Positions 31,176 to 42,490 of a DNA stretch of 64,000 bases are shown here, one piece after another; position 1 is the first letter of the stretch; the number at the start of each line of letters is the position of its first letter. The DNA lies in NCBI GenBank assembly GCA_946894095.1, contig OX335652.1, positions 19,491,001 through 19,555,000 on the forward strand, in the 5' to 3' direction. The notes under the pieces are model-generated. The model was given only the letters and a program-made list of their open reading frames with translations. It was not told the DNA's origin and did no database searches. This DNA is from Incurvaria masculella (taxonomy: Eukaryota; Arthropoda; Insecta; Lepidoptera; Incurvariidae). The position numbers and the translations under genes were made by a program.

Positions 31176-32131
31176 GTATCATATGATAACAGTTACAATT
31201 ACATGACTTTAATTATAGCTATAGACGAGGTATACCTAGGTTTAAATAAACAATAAAGTTGGATAACAATTTGTTGTACAACTTTAAATAATCGTCCTCC
31301 CATACATTTACAAGTACCTTCACACAAAATGTATGGGATGGACGAAATTTTTTCAAGTCGTACAATAAAATATTATCCACATTTTTTGCTCCAAATATGC
31401 CAAGGAACATGTGGTTAACGTTTGGATCATACCTCCGTTTACACCCTGCAGAGCTACCTTCTTTCTTCTTCGGGGGAAAAATACGGAAGGATATATTTAA
31501 TTTTCTTGAGATGGTGGACCTCACCCTTACACTTCTTACTCCAAATCTGGAAGTTGTTTTCGAACTAAAAATAACTCTGTTTAATTAGGCAAAATCACAA
31601 AGTTGCTCAAATAGAAACACAAAGACCAGTCTTATAACTTTCAATATTGACAGATTTTACGTAAACAACCCAGGCATAAACAAAAGATACATGTTTATAA
31701 AACTGGAAACATTGATGATAAGTTCCAAGAAAAAAAAACACCTCAGCAAACAGCGTATCTCTCATTCGACCATACACAACAGGTACCAACTAACTTCAGA
31801 TCAAAAAATGAGGGAGATGTGCCATCGAACGCGCCTACTATGAGACCCGCTATCTCTAATGTTTTAAACTTTACCAACCCAACTTAAACGCCGCATGCAG
31901 ATATAGTCGCAGACGTATTGGAGGGCTTGTTTGGGTGGGAACTGACTAGACGATTATATGCATAATTTGTCCATGCGTCGCGAGTAACAACAACATGACA
32001 CTTCTTCTCAATTTTCTCTTCTGTGCTACTAACGCTGGCGCGCTCAAGATAAAGCTTAGACTCGCTCCAGCCTGCGACAGCGTTATCTCGGTAAAAAATG
32101 CTGATCCATCATTCATATTCACGTTACTCAC
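31176..32131. other. Mostly unique DNA; an intron if the 32132 exon is real
   Basis: A minus-strand frame at 31219-31524 (101 codons) shows no recognised domain. No repeat identified. This would be the downstream side of the minus-strand exon candidate. Confidence 0.3.
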
Positions 32132-32184
32132 CCGCGACACCGAATGTTCTCGGACGAAAACAAATAAAAAAACTTTGTAGCCAT
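32132..32184 (-). CDS. Candidate first coding exon, minus strand
   Basis: On the minus strand an ATG in good context (AACAATGGC; CAT at 32182-32184) opens MATKFFYLFSSENIRCR and reaches a strong donor, CGG|GTGAGT, where ACTCAC occupies 32126-32131. Upstream (32185-32260, minus strand 5' side) the DNA is GC-rich and free of repeats, as expected for a 5' untranslated region. A competing plus-strand frame, 31995-32180 (MTLLLNFLFCATNAGA start), has a signal-peptide-like beginning. Both cannot be right. Product unknown. Confidence 0.3.
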
Positions 32185-32657
32185 TGTTAGTTTTTGTCGC
32201 GTTGTCCTTTCGTGTCTGCTTCCCCCGTTGCGATGTAGACGGTGCTTGTGTTGCCGATTTACTTGTACTTTCCTAGTTTTTATTGCGTTTTAAATTTTAA
32301 TGTTCTGTTGAGGTATTATAATAGGTATTCTATATATTTGTTCTAATACGGAACAGCGTCGCCTATATTTAAACATTACAGTCAGTTTTTGAAAAATATC
32401 CCAAAATCAGAGTTCAGTTTCAGTTTCAGATTCTAGCTTCCGAGGCTCGAATCTAACTTTAGATTAATGATAAAATCATAGCTTAAACTTAAGTTTAAAC
32501 TCGAATTAATGGAACAGAAACGTCGTAAGTAAAAAGTAAACAGATAAATGTAATTACTAAAAACACACTACAAACAAAACTACGAATATTATTACTGTTA
32601 TATACGCCTGTCTAGCAAATATTTTACTGTTTTTCTTACCTCTTGATTTGTAATTGT

Positions 32658-32745
32658 ATTAGTGCCACCTACCTCTCAATCTTATCGGTTTTGATGTTGT
32701 GGTCTTTATCCTCTCTGAGCGACAAAGTCTATCTGGAAGTAAATA
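32658..32745. repeat. Dispersed repeat fragment (GTGCCACC type), copy 2
   Basis: Diverged copy: TTAGTGCCACCTACC, TCTCAATCTTATCGGTTTTG, TGTGGTCTTTATCCTCTCTG, CTGGAAGTAAATAC. Confidence 0.45.
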
Positions 32746-32816
32746 CATTTATTTATTTGAAAGGTTACGGACATTCTTAACGCTCCAGGTGAAACTATTC
32801 TGCAGTACATAGACTA

Positions 32817-33362
32817 GGAGGTCGCGACAAAAATGGTAACGATAACGTAAATGGCTGAAACTCGGTTCACGGGATAAAGACCAATCCTCTGAATCTAAAT
32901 GTGTCAGTCTGCCTGTTTCAAGTGGTTGCGTTACGTAGATAAGGCGACTGAAAAAGTAGTTATGGTGACAAAAAATATACATGATAATGTAAATGAATGC
33001 AAATGACGAAGCATGAAAGTATCAGTACAGACTTGCTTAGCAATACAAAAACTGAACAAATCTTTGGTTGCATTTCTTACTTATAGGCGATTTTGGTTAC
33101 AGATATAACTTTAGGTATTTTTAAGTATTTAATTACAAAACCGACTGATTATTGTTGTATAATTATTAGGTATCAATGTTTCCAGACAATCAGTATATTT
33201 GTCAGCAGGTACATACCAAAATCTATTTTATATAGCCAATCTAAATAATGCAACAACTTGGCACAGGCAGACAGACATATTTATCATCAGAGGGTTGGTC
33301 TCTAACATGTGAACCCAGATTCAGCCATTTACCTTATCGTGACCAAAAACGTCGTGACCTCC
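32817..33362. mobile_element. Long-inverted-repeat MITE (GGAGGTC ends, family N), copy 1
   Basis: About 546 bp. Left GGAGGTCGCGACAAAAATGG and right (reversed) GGAGGTCACGACGTTTTTGG. The inverted similarity continues for about 125 bp on each side (GTAAATGGCTGAA, then GGTTCACGGGATAAAGACCA against its diverged inverse, then CTGCCTG and AAGTGGTTGCGT). The flanks TATAGACTA-like and GGAATATTA-like are shared by all three copies. An antisense frame is conserved between this copy and 43668, but it lies in the inverted repeat and is probably not translated. Confidence 0.8.
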
Positions 33363-33984
33363 CGGAATAACAGTCGGTTAATTTTAAATGTAGACACAGA
33401 GAAGAGAAATAATTCCTTAGTTCCCTTTAATCTTGGCGTCAATATGACGGAAAGAGATCTCAAATGTGTCTCTATTTGCGGGTTATAAGTTTCAAAGAAA
33501 CGACTGTACACTTATAATGATGTATGAAATTAAATAGCATTTACTTATTTTATATCTAACTAACTAAGTAACTAACTAACAAATAAATATATTGAAGATT
33601 TTGATAATATATATGTAATTGCATATATTACAGGACATAATTTACCAAAGTGCTCAAACAACAAATTTGAAATTAACGTAACAAATACGTTTCCCCTCTA
33701 GTCCCAAAACGCACTTACAAAGGTGACGCGATGTTTTATTTCCCACGCAGTTCAATTCTAGTAATTATTTATGACGTATCTGATATTCAACGATATCGTA
33801 TTCAGGGGTATAACTCGGCAATGCCAGTGACCCGAGATGCGACACAGCGGACCACCGGAGGAGAGATGGAAAAACTCACTTATCCTATGCAGGTGCATGT
33901 ACTGCCGTCATAAACATCGCAGTGACACCTAGCTAAGTAAAAAAAAGCGTGCGATGGGCTTGCATTAAAAACGCATCGGACTTC
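33363..33984. other. AT-rich DNA with one weak exon candidate
   Basis: At 33731-33913 a frame of 60 codons follows an acceptor-like TTTTATTTCCCACGCAG, and the stretch from about 33806 (GGGTATAACTCGGCAATGCC) has a coding-like third-position pattern with TRDATQRTTGGEMEKLTYPM. No domain recognised. Evidence too thin for its own gene call. Confidence 0.2.
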
Positions 33985-34140
33985 AGCAATTTTTATTCAT
34001 GCGACCTGACATGGATGGCTAATACCACACAACTACCGTTATGATATTAGCCCAATACACCAAATTCCCGATGGAATTAGGTGACACGCCAGGACCTTGC
34101 CTTTATGAGCACGGCTACATTGAACTCGATTTAGAAAAGT
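33985..34140 (-). mobile_element. SINE tail fragment, minus strand
   Basis: TGACATGGATGGCTAATACC, TATTAGCCCAATACACC, GGTGACACGCCAGGACCTTG and CGGCTACATTGAACTCGAT are the reversed tail of the common SINE. The body is cut off at its 5' side. Confidence 0.65.
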
Positions 34141-34674
34141 ATTTTTTGAAAAACAACTTAATTTGTTGTCCAAAAAATACTTGTAGACATATTTCATGTT
34201 TTTTACCTTTAGCGCGAATTATGGCATGCGCTGGATGACGCCCCTGGGCTTTCGATTTTTATAGGGCCTGCGAAAAATATTTCACTTTGCGTTTGAAGGA
34301 CCCCAGGTTGAACTTTGGGTAAAATAAATCGGCATCAATAGAGAAAGGACCTACAAGATAGGTTGATTATATTATATTACGGAATCATGGAGGAATTATG
34401 TCATGTACATTATTCTATGAATTTTCTGATTTCCGATTCTTGGAACGTAATATTCCTCCGATATGTTATGACATCCCCCGTCCTTCCTCGAATTAATAGT
34501 GTGCTAATAACCAATCGACCAGATTACCACAAACCGATTGAAGCGTAATGAGGCTCATTCCCAAGACGAATCATTCGTGACCAAGGGGCTTATCAAATGG
34601 CATGTGTATATAAAACCAGAGTTTGTTGGAGCGCATTCCGATTTGAACTGTAATCGATTACACTGCTAAAATAG

Positions 34675-34682
34675 TATAAAAG
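34675..34682 (+). promoter_or_regulatory. TATA box of a candidate host promoter
   Basis: TATAAAAG lies about 30 bases upstream of an initiator-like GCTCAAAGCAGT (34703-34714), the usual spacing for an RNA polymerase II start. An AACAAACATGG start context follows at 34770-34776, and the implied leader of about 65 bases contains no repeat. The next few codons read MEQMSLIVVVHLKF, which could be the start of a signal peptide, but the frame stops after 20 codons. A splice donor before that stop would be required, and the best (ATT|GTAGTA) is weak. Confidence 0.45.
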
Positions 34683-34772
34683 CGGCCCGAATCAGATTGC
34701 ACGCTCAAAGCAGTAAGCATTACAAACGATTCGGACAGTTTGTGTACGCGCTTACGGAAACATAACAACAAA

Positions 34773-34835
34773 CATGGAACAAATGTCATTAATTGTAGTA
34801 GTTCACCTCAAATTTGAATCCAACCAATTGCTTTA
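34773..34835 (+). CDS. Candidate start of a small secreted protein gene
   Basis: Begins at the ATG downstream of the TATA box. Hydrophobic start (SLIVVV) after MEQM. As it stands it is a 20-codon frame ending in TAA at about 34833; if spliced it would be a first exon. The coding-like stretch at 35345-35575 on the same strand is the natural candidate for a later exon. The link is inferred only. Confidence 0.25.
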
Positions 34836-34922
34836 AGTTGAACTTGAATTTTCATCTTAGGTACATTCAAAGGTTTGTGAAAATACACGATGGAAAGACG
34901 ATAGAATACTCTTTATAGACTA

Positions 34923-34978
34923 GGAGGTCGCGACAAAAACTCCATTTACCTTATCGTGACCAAAAATCTCGTGACCCC
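34923..34978. mobile_element. Family N MITE reduced to its two ends
   Basis: GGAGGTCGCGACAAAAAC joins directly to CCATTTACCTTATCGTGACC and CTCGTGACCCCCGGAATATTA. Essentially the whole interior has been deleted, leaving a fold-back of under 60 bp. It lies between the candidate promoter and the exon-like stretch downstream. Confidence 0.75.
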
Positions 34979-35344
34979 CGGAATATTAGAAACGTCAAAA
35001 TGTGACACGGACAGTTCCACACACAGCGCCCTACCTCCAAAGCGTGAGCACTGCTTACGGCATTGCGTGACACAGCGCTAACATCAGACCGTTCACGGGG
35101 TGCCAATTTGAGGACTGTAAGCACGATTCGGACCGTTATTGAGCGTGGTTTTGGCAACAATGGTTCAAATCGAACCGCGACCTAGAATGTATAATTTAAT
35201 ATAAAGGTAAGGTGAATTAATTTAGCAACGATACAGATATACGTTGCCTGATATAAGATTCAAAATATCGAGTCGATTGAAATAGTGTTTTCAAATTATC
35301 GGTAAACTAAGTTTTCAAAGGAAGCGTTTGGGTAATTTTGACAG

Positions 35345-35575
35345 GTATTCTTGGACCCGTCTCAGTTTCACAATCCCTTAGAAACGAGGGTCAAGATGAA
35401 TATAACCGCACGGAATGTTATAATCTCAGCAAACACATCCATCTTAGGTGGATTCAAGAAGCCAGCCAAGTACCACTACCGGTCTCCACGTGATGGAGGT
35501 GAAATCGGTTTCATCTTTAGAGTCCAGCACGATTTCTTGCAAGTCACGAAGAACATTGTAATGCAATCAGCGTAA
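35345..35575 (+). CDS. Candidate terminal coding exon, product unknown
   Basis: After an acceptor TAATTTTGACAG (ending 35344), one frame stays open to a TAA at 35573-35575. Third positions are rich in C/G against an AT-rich background (for example the codons for KKPAKYHYRSPRDGGEIGF). Landmarks are VKMNITARNVII, GGFKKPAKYHYRSP and IGFIFRVQHDF. No Cys. I recognise no family. No AATAAA was found close downstream. Confidence 0.35.
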   Translation, partial: VFLDPSQFHNPLETRVKMNITARNVIISANTSILGGFKKPAKYHYRSPRDGGEIGFIFRVQHDFLQVTKNIVMQSA

Positions 35576-35764
35576 AAATGTTAAGTAGGGTTGCGATTTT
35601 ACATAATGATATGTTAAAAAGTGTAGGTATTTACTTTTAATTTTATGGTAAAATTGTGGAGATGAAAAGGTGGCTCAGCTCTTGGGATTCACGGCTGAGC
35701 CGCTGCTCTCCTCTAGTCGCGATCTGGATATTTTTATGTGTTATTTCGCTTGGAAAATTAGGAC

Positions 35765-35968
35765 TAGTCGTAACCGAAACTAACGGAACGGAAGAAATAG
35801 TACTCCTTTTTGTCATTCTTAGTTTCTGTTACGACTATCTGTTGTCTGCCTGTACTCACTAATCTGTTACTGTAAGATTTGGTCCATGCAAAATGTGCCG
35901 AAATTACGTAATAGAGTATTACTTTTCGTTAGCCTTAGTTTCTGTTACGACTATTTGTCGTAGCCTTA
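35765..35968. mobile_element. Family C, older rearranged copies
   Basis: Repeated ends (TTAGTTTCTGTTACGACTAT at 35819 and 35936) and the arm piece GAGTATTACTTTTCGTTAGCC, with the centre-like CCATGCAAAATGTGCCGAAA. Arms are unequal, indicating older, partly deleted copies. Confidence 0.55.
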
Positions 35969-36136
35969 GGCTGAGATAAATAGTCGCAACTGAAACTAAG
36001 ACTAACGAAAAGTAGTACTTTGTGACGTAATTTTGCATTACTGTGACATTTCGGCCATACAAAATGTGTCAAAGTGACGTCACAAAGTACTACTTTCCGT
36101 TAGTATTAGTTGCTGTTACGATTATTAATCTCAGCC
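35969..36136. mobile_element. Family C fold-back MITE, copy 2
   Basis: About 168 bp, GGCTGAGATAAATAGTCGC to GATTATTAATCTCAGCC, and the same centre (CCATACAAAATGTGTCAAAG) as 23755-23920. The right arm carries GTGACGTCAC; the left arm has GTGACGTAAT. Closely related remnants extend to the left (35765-35968), so several copies have piled up here. Confidence 0.75.
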
Positions 36137-36212
36137 TTAGTGCCTGTTATGACTATTTATCTTAGTATTAAGTGTCTGTTACGACTATTTATCTCAGCCT
36201 TAGTGTTTCTGA
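36109..36212. repeat. Tandem repeat of the family C end (about 36 bp, three units)
   Basis: CTGTTACGATTATTAATCTCAGCC-, CTGTTATGACTATTTATCTTAG- and CTGTTACGACTATTTATCTCAGCC-type units (each longer than shown) lie in direct order, separated by TTAGTG. This could be an end-duplication product of the MITE. Confidence 0.55.
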
Positions 36213-37976
36213 CATATTTTACTCTTAGTGAGTAGCGCCATCCATTATTAACTGCTGACTAGCTTCTACGCATCTGTGTGTTGCATTTGTTGGCATGTTG
36301 ATACGAACAGCTCTACAAATGTATGAGAGCGCTACACTACTCCTGACGGAAAGAGTACCCGACTAGGTTGAGCTTAAATACAAATCGTGTAGAAATTACA
36401 ATAAGTTAGTTCAATCACTCAGCCGATTGTTCTGGGACCCATGAGTAATGATTTTCATATTTTTAACAAAAGTGAAGCAACTACCTCGTACCTTATACAA
36501 TTATCCATTGAACAGAGGGTACCCGTATAAGGTTTACTCACTCCTATCTTGTCTTTTGCTAGTCTTTTAAACAGTTGCCCATGCTGAGCTTGACGTTTTC
36601 TGTGAAGCATATTTATGTTTTTACCGATCGAATTTAATATCGATCGGTATCCTAATTGTATATCTCTGAATAAAACACAGCCTGGACGTATTACACCCGG
36701 TTTCACCACCTCCAGCTACAACATTCCGCAAAGTAATCTTTCGGTTACACCATGTTAATTTGATATTGAACAGAAAGTTAACCGTCGGATTTCAAGAGGC
36801 TGGAGGTGGTGAAATCAGGGGTTAGAGGGTTAGTGGGGAGCTGACTTGGCGAATTCATTTCGGGAGCGAATTCGCGAGCGGTTGCGATGTTTGTAGTGTG
36901 GTGTTTATGACAGGCAGTCGGCTTCCCATACGTTTTTATGCACAATTTGTGCGGCGCCGGCGTCGCGACACCAAGAGGTTGTCCGTCAACCAAGGAAAAA
37001 AAATGCAATTTTATCTCGCTGGTAACCTCGCGTGAAACGGACTACACGAACGTGGTCCGCGCAGGCCGATGCGCCGAGCTACTCGGGTTTCTCACCGCTC
37101 CAAGATGGCTCCACTCGATATCCACTTTTTATTTATCGATATTTTCTAATGCGCTGCGAAGTCATTCATCACAGCACCGATACTCGGTACAGTGATAAGG
37201 GACTCATTGTTTTGGACGTTCATAATGGATTATTGATAAATAACGTGGGTGGCTCTCGATTTTTCGAATGACTTATTAAGGTGGCCATCAATTTGAGAAG
37301 CCGGAACATTTTGGTATGTAACCGGATTTATATCTTCCTAATAGGATGCATTTAGTTTGAACAATAGTTGATTCTATGGTACAATACGTTTTGTAGACCT
37401 ACCTATTCATAGGTCTGTATGTATAAAGGTAATTGTATAATGCCAGCAATGTATCATCGCTTGTTGTAATGTCTTACTCGGTTTTACATGGCCTTATTTA
37501 ATATATTTTTTAATTTTTTATGGAACTGGATATAAAATATGAACATCACACATAAGTGCCATACATATTTATTAACCTAACAAACTGCTTTCCCTAATAG
37601 TGGGCATCTAAGGAGGTTCAGCCTGCATTCTTTCATGAAAACATGGGTCTTTCACCAGTTGTTATAAGGTCAAACTAAGCTGTTTTATAACGGGAGCCAA
37701 CGGCTAACCGCCTGCAGGGGGGGGATGTGGTTAGGTTATGTTAGGTTATGATACTTTTGAGATTACCGCGGTCGTTAGACATGTTTGAAAAATGTTACGG
37801 CTTTTCACGCGGCAGGTGGTTGTCAGGTGAACTAAATATCTCAAAATATATGTAACAAATTAGTTACAATACACTTCTCCTTCTTTTTCTCGTCTGTGGA
37901 TAGGACCGAACCGGGAAAAAATATCCTTTTGCCTATTAACCTACAGTTTTACTTGAAATCTGAAAGTTGTATATCC
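36213..37976. other. Unique DNA with a GC-rich, promoter-like patch at 36830-37120
   Basis: The patch has many CpG-containing words (GAATTCGCGAGCGGTTGCG, GTGCGGCGCCGGCGTCGCG) and frames open on both strands, such as 36907-37032 starting MTGSRLPIRFY. No gene recognised. AAGGTGGCC preceded by TTA at 37276-37287 equals the family B end alone, and a TTAGG-like stretch lies at 37731-37750. Confidence 0.3.
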
Positions 37977-37980
37977 TTAA

Positions 37981-38519
37981 GGTGGCCCTTCCCGGCGGGA
38001 CTAACTCATTCGCGGGCACGGCACAAAACCGTGTTATTGCACTCTGGGACCTTCTCGGTTTCAAAGAAAAAGACAGGCTCCGTGTTGAAGAGGATGCAAC
38101 ATGTCCACAAAGCAGACAATGCGGGTAGTTTTTGATTTGGTAATATTAACGAAAATTTTAGTTACAAAACGGCTACCAGCTAAAAGTAAGTCAGAACCTC
38201 TGCAGTCCAAAATCAACCAAAATCCAAATTGATTTTAAATCTTCATGAAACAAGCTAAGTCTGATGACAAATTATTTTAAGGTATTTTAATTTTATCGAT
38301 GAGTAATTCTCCTCTAAAGTTATTGTATAAAACGCGCGAATACGAACTTTCGGACCTTGTAACTTAGAAACCAAACACTATTTTACAATGCCAATGATCA
38401 TCAGACATCTAGTTCGATCAAATAAAGCTGCGTTGAGTATAAGTTTGGATCTCTGACAACAAATAAGCGCATGATCTTCTGTCCACGTATGTATAGGGAG
38501 TTGAGCGGGAAGGCCCACC
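37981..38519 (-). mobile_element. Family B TTAA element
   Basis: TTAA at 37977-37980 and 38520-38523, ends GGTGGCCCTTCCCGG and GGGAAGGCCCACC. About 539 bp, complete. Confidence 0.85.
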
Positions 38520-38523
38520 TTAA

Positions 38524-39420
38524 AGGCTAAAAGGCGTTAATTATCGAACACCGTTGCCACAGCCAGGGCGTCGCGCCACTGAGCTGCCGATGCTGTTGTT
38601 TGTTTGATGTCAGAAGGCGACATTTCAGAAGGCGCTGATCACCGCAACTGTAAAAGGCAGCCATCAACAATTCTGGACTTTACGGATAATTCTAACTCTT
38701 ACATTTTTACTAGTTAATAGTCAGCGTAAACGCGCATTGCCAGACGTTACAGTCGGATAAAATCTTTCCATTCAATTTTAAATATATTTCCAAACTGTAC
38801 GTGTCCATGTTTCATGGTTGATTCTCTCAATCGAATTGGCTATGCTTCCTGGGTAGGAGAATTAGTTTTCTGGTTTTGTTTTTAATTATCTATCACTTCC
38901 TCAAGCGAATTGCTCGGCTAGACCGAAAACCAGAGCCCACGGTGGTCGGAGACTGCGCCGCTATTCCAATTTACATAAAAAAGGTTTAATCATTGTAATA
39001 AACGTTGTTAATTCACAAATGATAACATTTGTATAATTCGAAGGAACAAGTCCGACCACTATCAATATAAAATGCAAATACAAAGCGAGCATCGGCCTTA
39101 TTTTAATTGGTGACGATTAGGGGTTATCTGAGGACGTCCGCGCTTATGAATCCGTCCGTTCAAATAATTAAGTGTAAGCAAGAATAAATTTTAACTAAGT
39201 TTGAAGTACAGTCGACTAAAAGCGTTTCTTTTAATATTGCATGGAAACGTCATATGTTTGGGCTCGATGCAGAGACAAGTTTTTGCTTTGATTTTGAAAA
39301 AGATTTCAGTCAAGGTTTCAAGTCTAGTAACTTTTGTGGATCTAGAATAAGTTGAAGCAGAATAACGAATTGTGATTTCACAAACAGATTAACGAGACGG
39401 CAAATATATATGCTTTAAGG
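38524..39420. other. No gene seen
   Basis: Unique DNA. TACAGTCGACTAAAAGCG at 39208 resembles one end of the TA-flanked MITE without a partner end. Confidence 0.35.
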
Positions 39421-39592
39421 AGTCCGAGAATTAAGGACAGACTAATTAAAGAAAGATCCCTGTAAAATAACTACTTTACGAATATACTGCAAGGCTGGAC
39501 CCGAACCAGCAGAACATACCATTCGCGGGTATTGCGTCTAATCAATTTCGCTAACTGCTGTATACCCATAATTTGGAATTCTCCTACAGTCC
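39421..39592 (-). mobile_element. tRNA-derived SINE (family L), minus strand
   Basis: The reverse of 48829-48985 with many changes. On the minus strand it begins at the GGGACTGTAGGAGAATTCC block and TATGGGTATACAGCAGTTAG, then the B-box-like CTGGTTCGGGTCCAGC and the body GCAGTATATTCGTAAAGTAG and ACAGGGATCTTTC. The T-arm CTGGTTCG-GTCCAG is well kept. Low copy number in this window. Confidence 0.55.
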
Positions 39593-41094
39593 CTCCTCCC
39601 GTGCATAAAAAATACAACATATTTCATTCTCTACTTTTTATAAAATAAGTGCGGATTCCTTTTTGTAGATACATAATGGATACAAACAGAAAAATTAGGT
39701 TGTAATTTTTGCTCTTTGTAGGCCTTTATACAAAGAGCAAACAATATTTCCTTGCACGCAATTGTTTAACAAACGTAAATATCTTTCCAAGAGTGTCACG
39801 GTTAGTTCAATCCGTCACGGTTATACCATATTAGATACAGTGCTCATTTGAATTCGAAATCGGGCCTTTAGGCCAGCTATCAAGTTTAAAGAAGTGTCTT
39901 GACCCTGACAAACAAAAAACCTTGAATACTTTCCTAAAAGCTCGTGCGAGATCGCACGACAGCTGACTGACATTTATATCCATCGGAGAAGTAGGCAACT
40001 CGTTTCATAACGATTCGCTTTGTAGTCTTGACCTTAAAAAGCTTCATTCAACGAAATACTGCATTAAGATATCGCTTATTTGCGGTAGAGATCGGTTGTA
40101 AAAAAGCTTTGAACCGAATCGTTGTGAATAGCCATTTTGAATTGTAATGGAAAGTGCGCATTCACATCGTGCGGTAACGAGGGACGACTGTTTGAGAAGT
40201 GATTCTGTTTTCTTAACCTATTAAATATTCAAAATCCTTTCCACCAAATGTCCATCAAAAATAAAGATTGGCTTTATCCAATATATTAAGCAAAGAAGAT
40301 ATGCATTGTCCTTTTTCTCTCATTTCCTCGTGTAATTGATTAGTGACTTGCATTTTAATTCATCCCCTTTTGTGGTGATTGAAAATCAAAATTGATCTTT
40401 GTTTAAACTTTCCGAGCCATTGATCGCAATTAATTGATTATTTTTAGTTTAAATACTGACGAGTTAAATGTAAGAAATTCTTGGGTTATTGCCTTTTTCA
40501 AATGTATGCTCCTGTTTTTCATTCCACACAATAGGTTCATTTTATAGTTCATTATCAGTATCATTGTTAACATTTAATGTTTTCTTCTGTGATATGTATT
40601 AATTACTACCACTTAACATGCACTTTACTTATCTAAGAGAAGAGCCAAATTTATTTGTTATCATTTCTGACATGCTCACGATGCATAAAGATATTACAGA
40701 CGTATAATTTTAATACCACGTCTCTAACATTTCAATCCCCCGTCAAATGTAATTTTTCTCCCGTCAAGTATACATCCCAAAGTTGAACGCATCTTCCTGG
40801 TGCTTCATGAGTGATGATGAAGTATGTCCTCAATTACTCCAGAGATGCTATCTTCTCCTAACGAGACTTAATTGTGTACGCTGGAAGCCAGTGGCACCAG
40901 CACCGCGCTCTTATTCTAATGTGTCCTTAATGGCGGAGAGATTAATAATTCTCAACGCATCCACTTATTTCTCAGGCATTTGAAAGTCCTTGTAGAGTGC
41001 ATCCTTATTGTCGTCAGATCGGGTTGTCAGTCTGCGGGTCTGCGTTATCAGGAATAGGTGTATCACCTTCTTTATTCGTACCTTAATATTTTCG
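39593..41094. other. No gene seen
   Basis: Unique AT-rich DNA. The frame at 40783-40983 is unrecognised. Confidence 0.35.
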
Positions 41095-41573
41095 CCAATA
41101 CTTTTGGGGTACATTATTGATTTAGATCACTCGTGGTGTATAGGCTAGAGTCCCATATACCCCGAGATTCTAACTCAGGATTTTAACCCATAGCCTATCG
41201 CTATTTGTGTGATAGTTTATGGGTTATATATGGGCTGTTTCATGGTTCGGAACCTATATAAAACTGTAGGTACCCTTCCCCTAACAGCAGCAGCGAAGCT
41301 CGCCCTTGTTGGTACCAATGCATTGGATGAAGTTATGGTTGAAGCGCCAATGAAAAATGTTCGGGTTTTCCATCGAGTTCAGTTTAACCATGCTCATGAA
41401 GGAAAGGTCCTGGCTAGACACCTAATTCCTTCGAGAATGTGGTATATTGGGTTAATATCATGACGTTAGTAGGATATGAGCCCACTATCACACAATACCA
41501 CACGTAATGACGTGATATTAGCCCAACACACCTCATGGGAACTAGGTGCAAACTAGTTCCATAAAAAAAAACT
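41095..41573 (+). mobile_element. tRNA-headed SINE with an inverted tail piece attached
   Basis: A degenerate tRNA-like head (about 41120-41195; B-box remnant AGGATTTTAACCC) precedes CATGGTTCGGAACCTATATAA, GGTACCAATGCATTGGATG, GGTCCTGGCTAGACACCTAA and GTATATTGGGTTAATATC. At the end, after CCACACGTAATGACGTGATA, there is a reversed tail (TTAGCCCAACACACC, GGAACTAGGTGC) before poly(A). The final part can thus fold on itself. Confidence 0.55.
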
Positions 41574-42126
41574 AAAAGTGCCCAGAAACCATTTGGTATA
41601 GGTATATTGACAGTTTTATAGCAAAATCTGGAATCTTTATACTTAGAATCTTGACACATTCGAATGCAAGACATGAATGGAAGCATTTATCTACCCTCCA
41701 TTTATCACAATAAATAATGCATCGAACAGAGGGGAACTTAATACATAGCTGTCTTCTCTGGGCGTGCACTTTATACTATTTTCGTCTCGGCACAGCAGAC
41801 ATTGACAACCTCAACCGTAGCGAGAGACAATGCAAGCACATTCGTTTTCATATTTTTCACATTTTCTCGGATTAGGCATGGATCCGGATACAGGGGTGTG
41901 GAAGTTATGTGTGGCGATGTATCTTGGTTATCGTGATCGATTACATGGGAGACAAGCCTTTTTCTTGCAATTGGGATATTTTGACTATTTTTGAAGTCAG
42001 GGAAAGGTGTTGTCATTGTACCACCATCAATGAAATAAATGAAAATAAAACTCATATAACTAGAAAATTTTTAACAAAATAAATATAACAATAAATATAC
42101 ACGTGACAATACAATTGAGCATTACC
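41574..42126. other. No gene seen
   Basis: Minus-strand frames at 41572-41769 and 41771-42055 have no recognised motif. Confidence 0.35.
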
Positions 42127-42490
42127 ATTTTAGGGTTCCATACCCAAAGGGTGAAAACAGAAACCTATTACTAAGCCTCCGCTGTCCGTCCGTCCGTTCG
42201 TCCGTCCGTCCGTCCGTCCGTCCGTCCGTCCGTCCGTCCGTCCGTCCGTCCGTCCGTCCTTCCGTCAGTCCGTCCGTCACAGGGCTGTATCTCATGAACC
42301 ATAATAGGTAGGCAGCTGAAATTTTCACAGAGTTTGTATTTGTCTTGCCGCTAGATAATAATTAAATAATAAATAAATAATGAAAATTAAAGGGCCCCCA
42401 TACAAAAATCGTGTTTTTTTGTGTTTAATCTTGTGCGATGGTGCGGAACCCTTCGTGGGCGAGTCCGACTCGCACTTGGCCAGTTTTTTT
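42127..42490 (+). mobile_element. Family A element, longest CCGT tract
   Basis: (CCGT)n covers about 42185-42270 with few interruptions. The right hairpin GGGCGAGTCCGACTCGCAC has one changed base. The tract length differs widely between family A copies, as expected for microsatellite growth after insertion. Confidence 0.85.

Noticed and set aside
32749..32982. Antisense peptide conserved between 32.8 kb and 43.7 kb
   Set aside because: It lies in the long inverted repeats of the family N MITE; conservation is explained by recent shared ancestry of the element.
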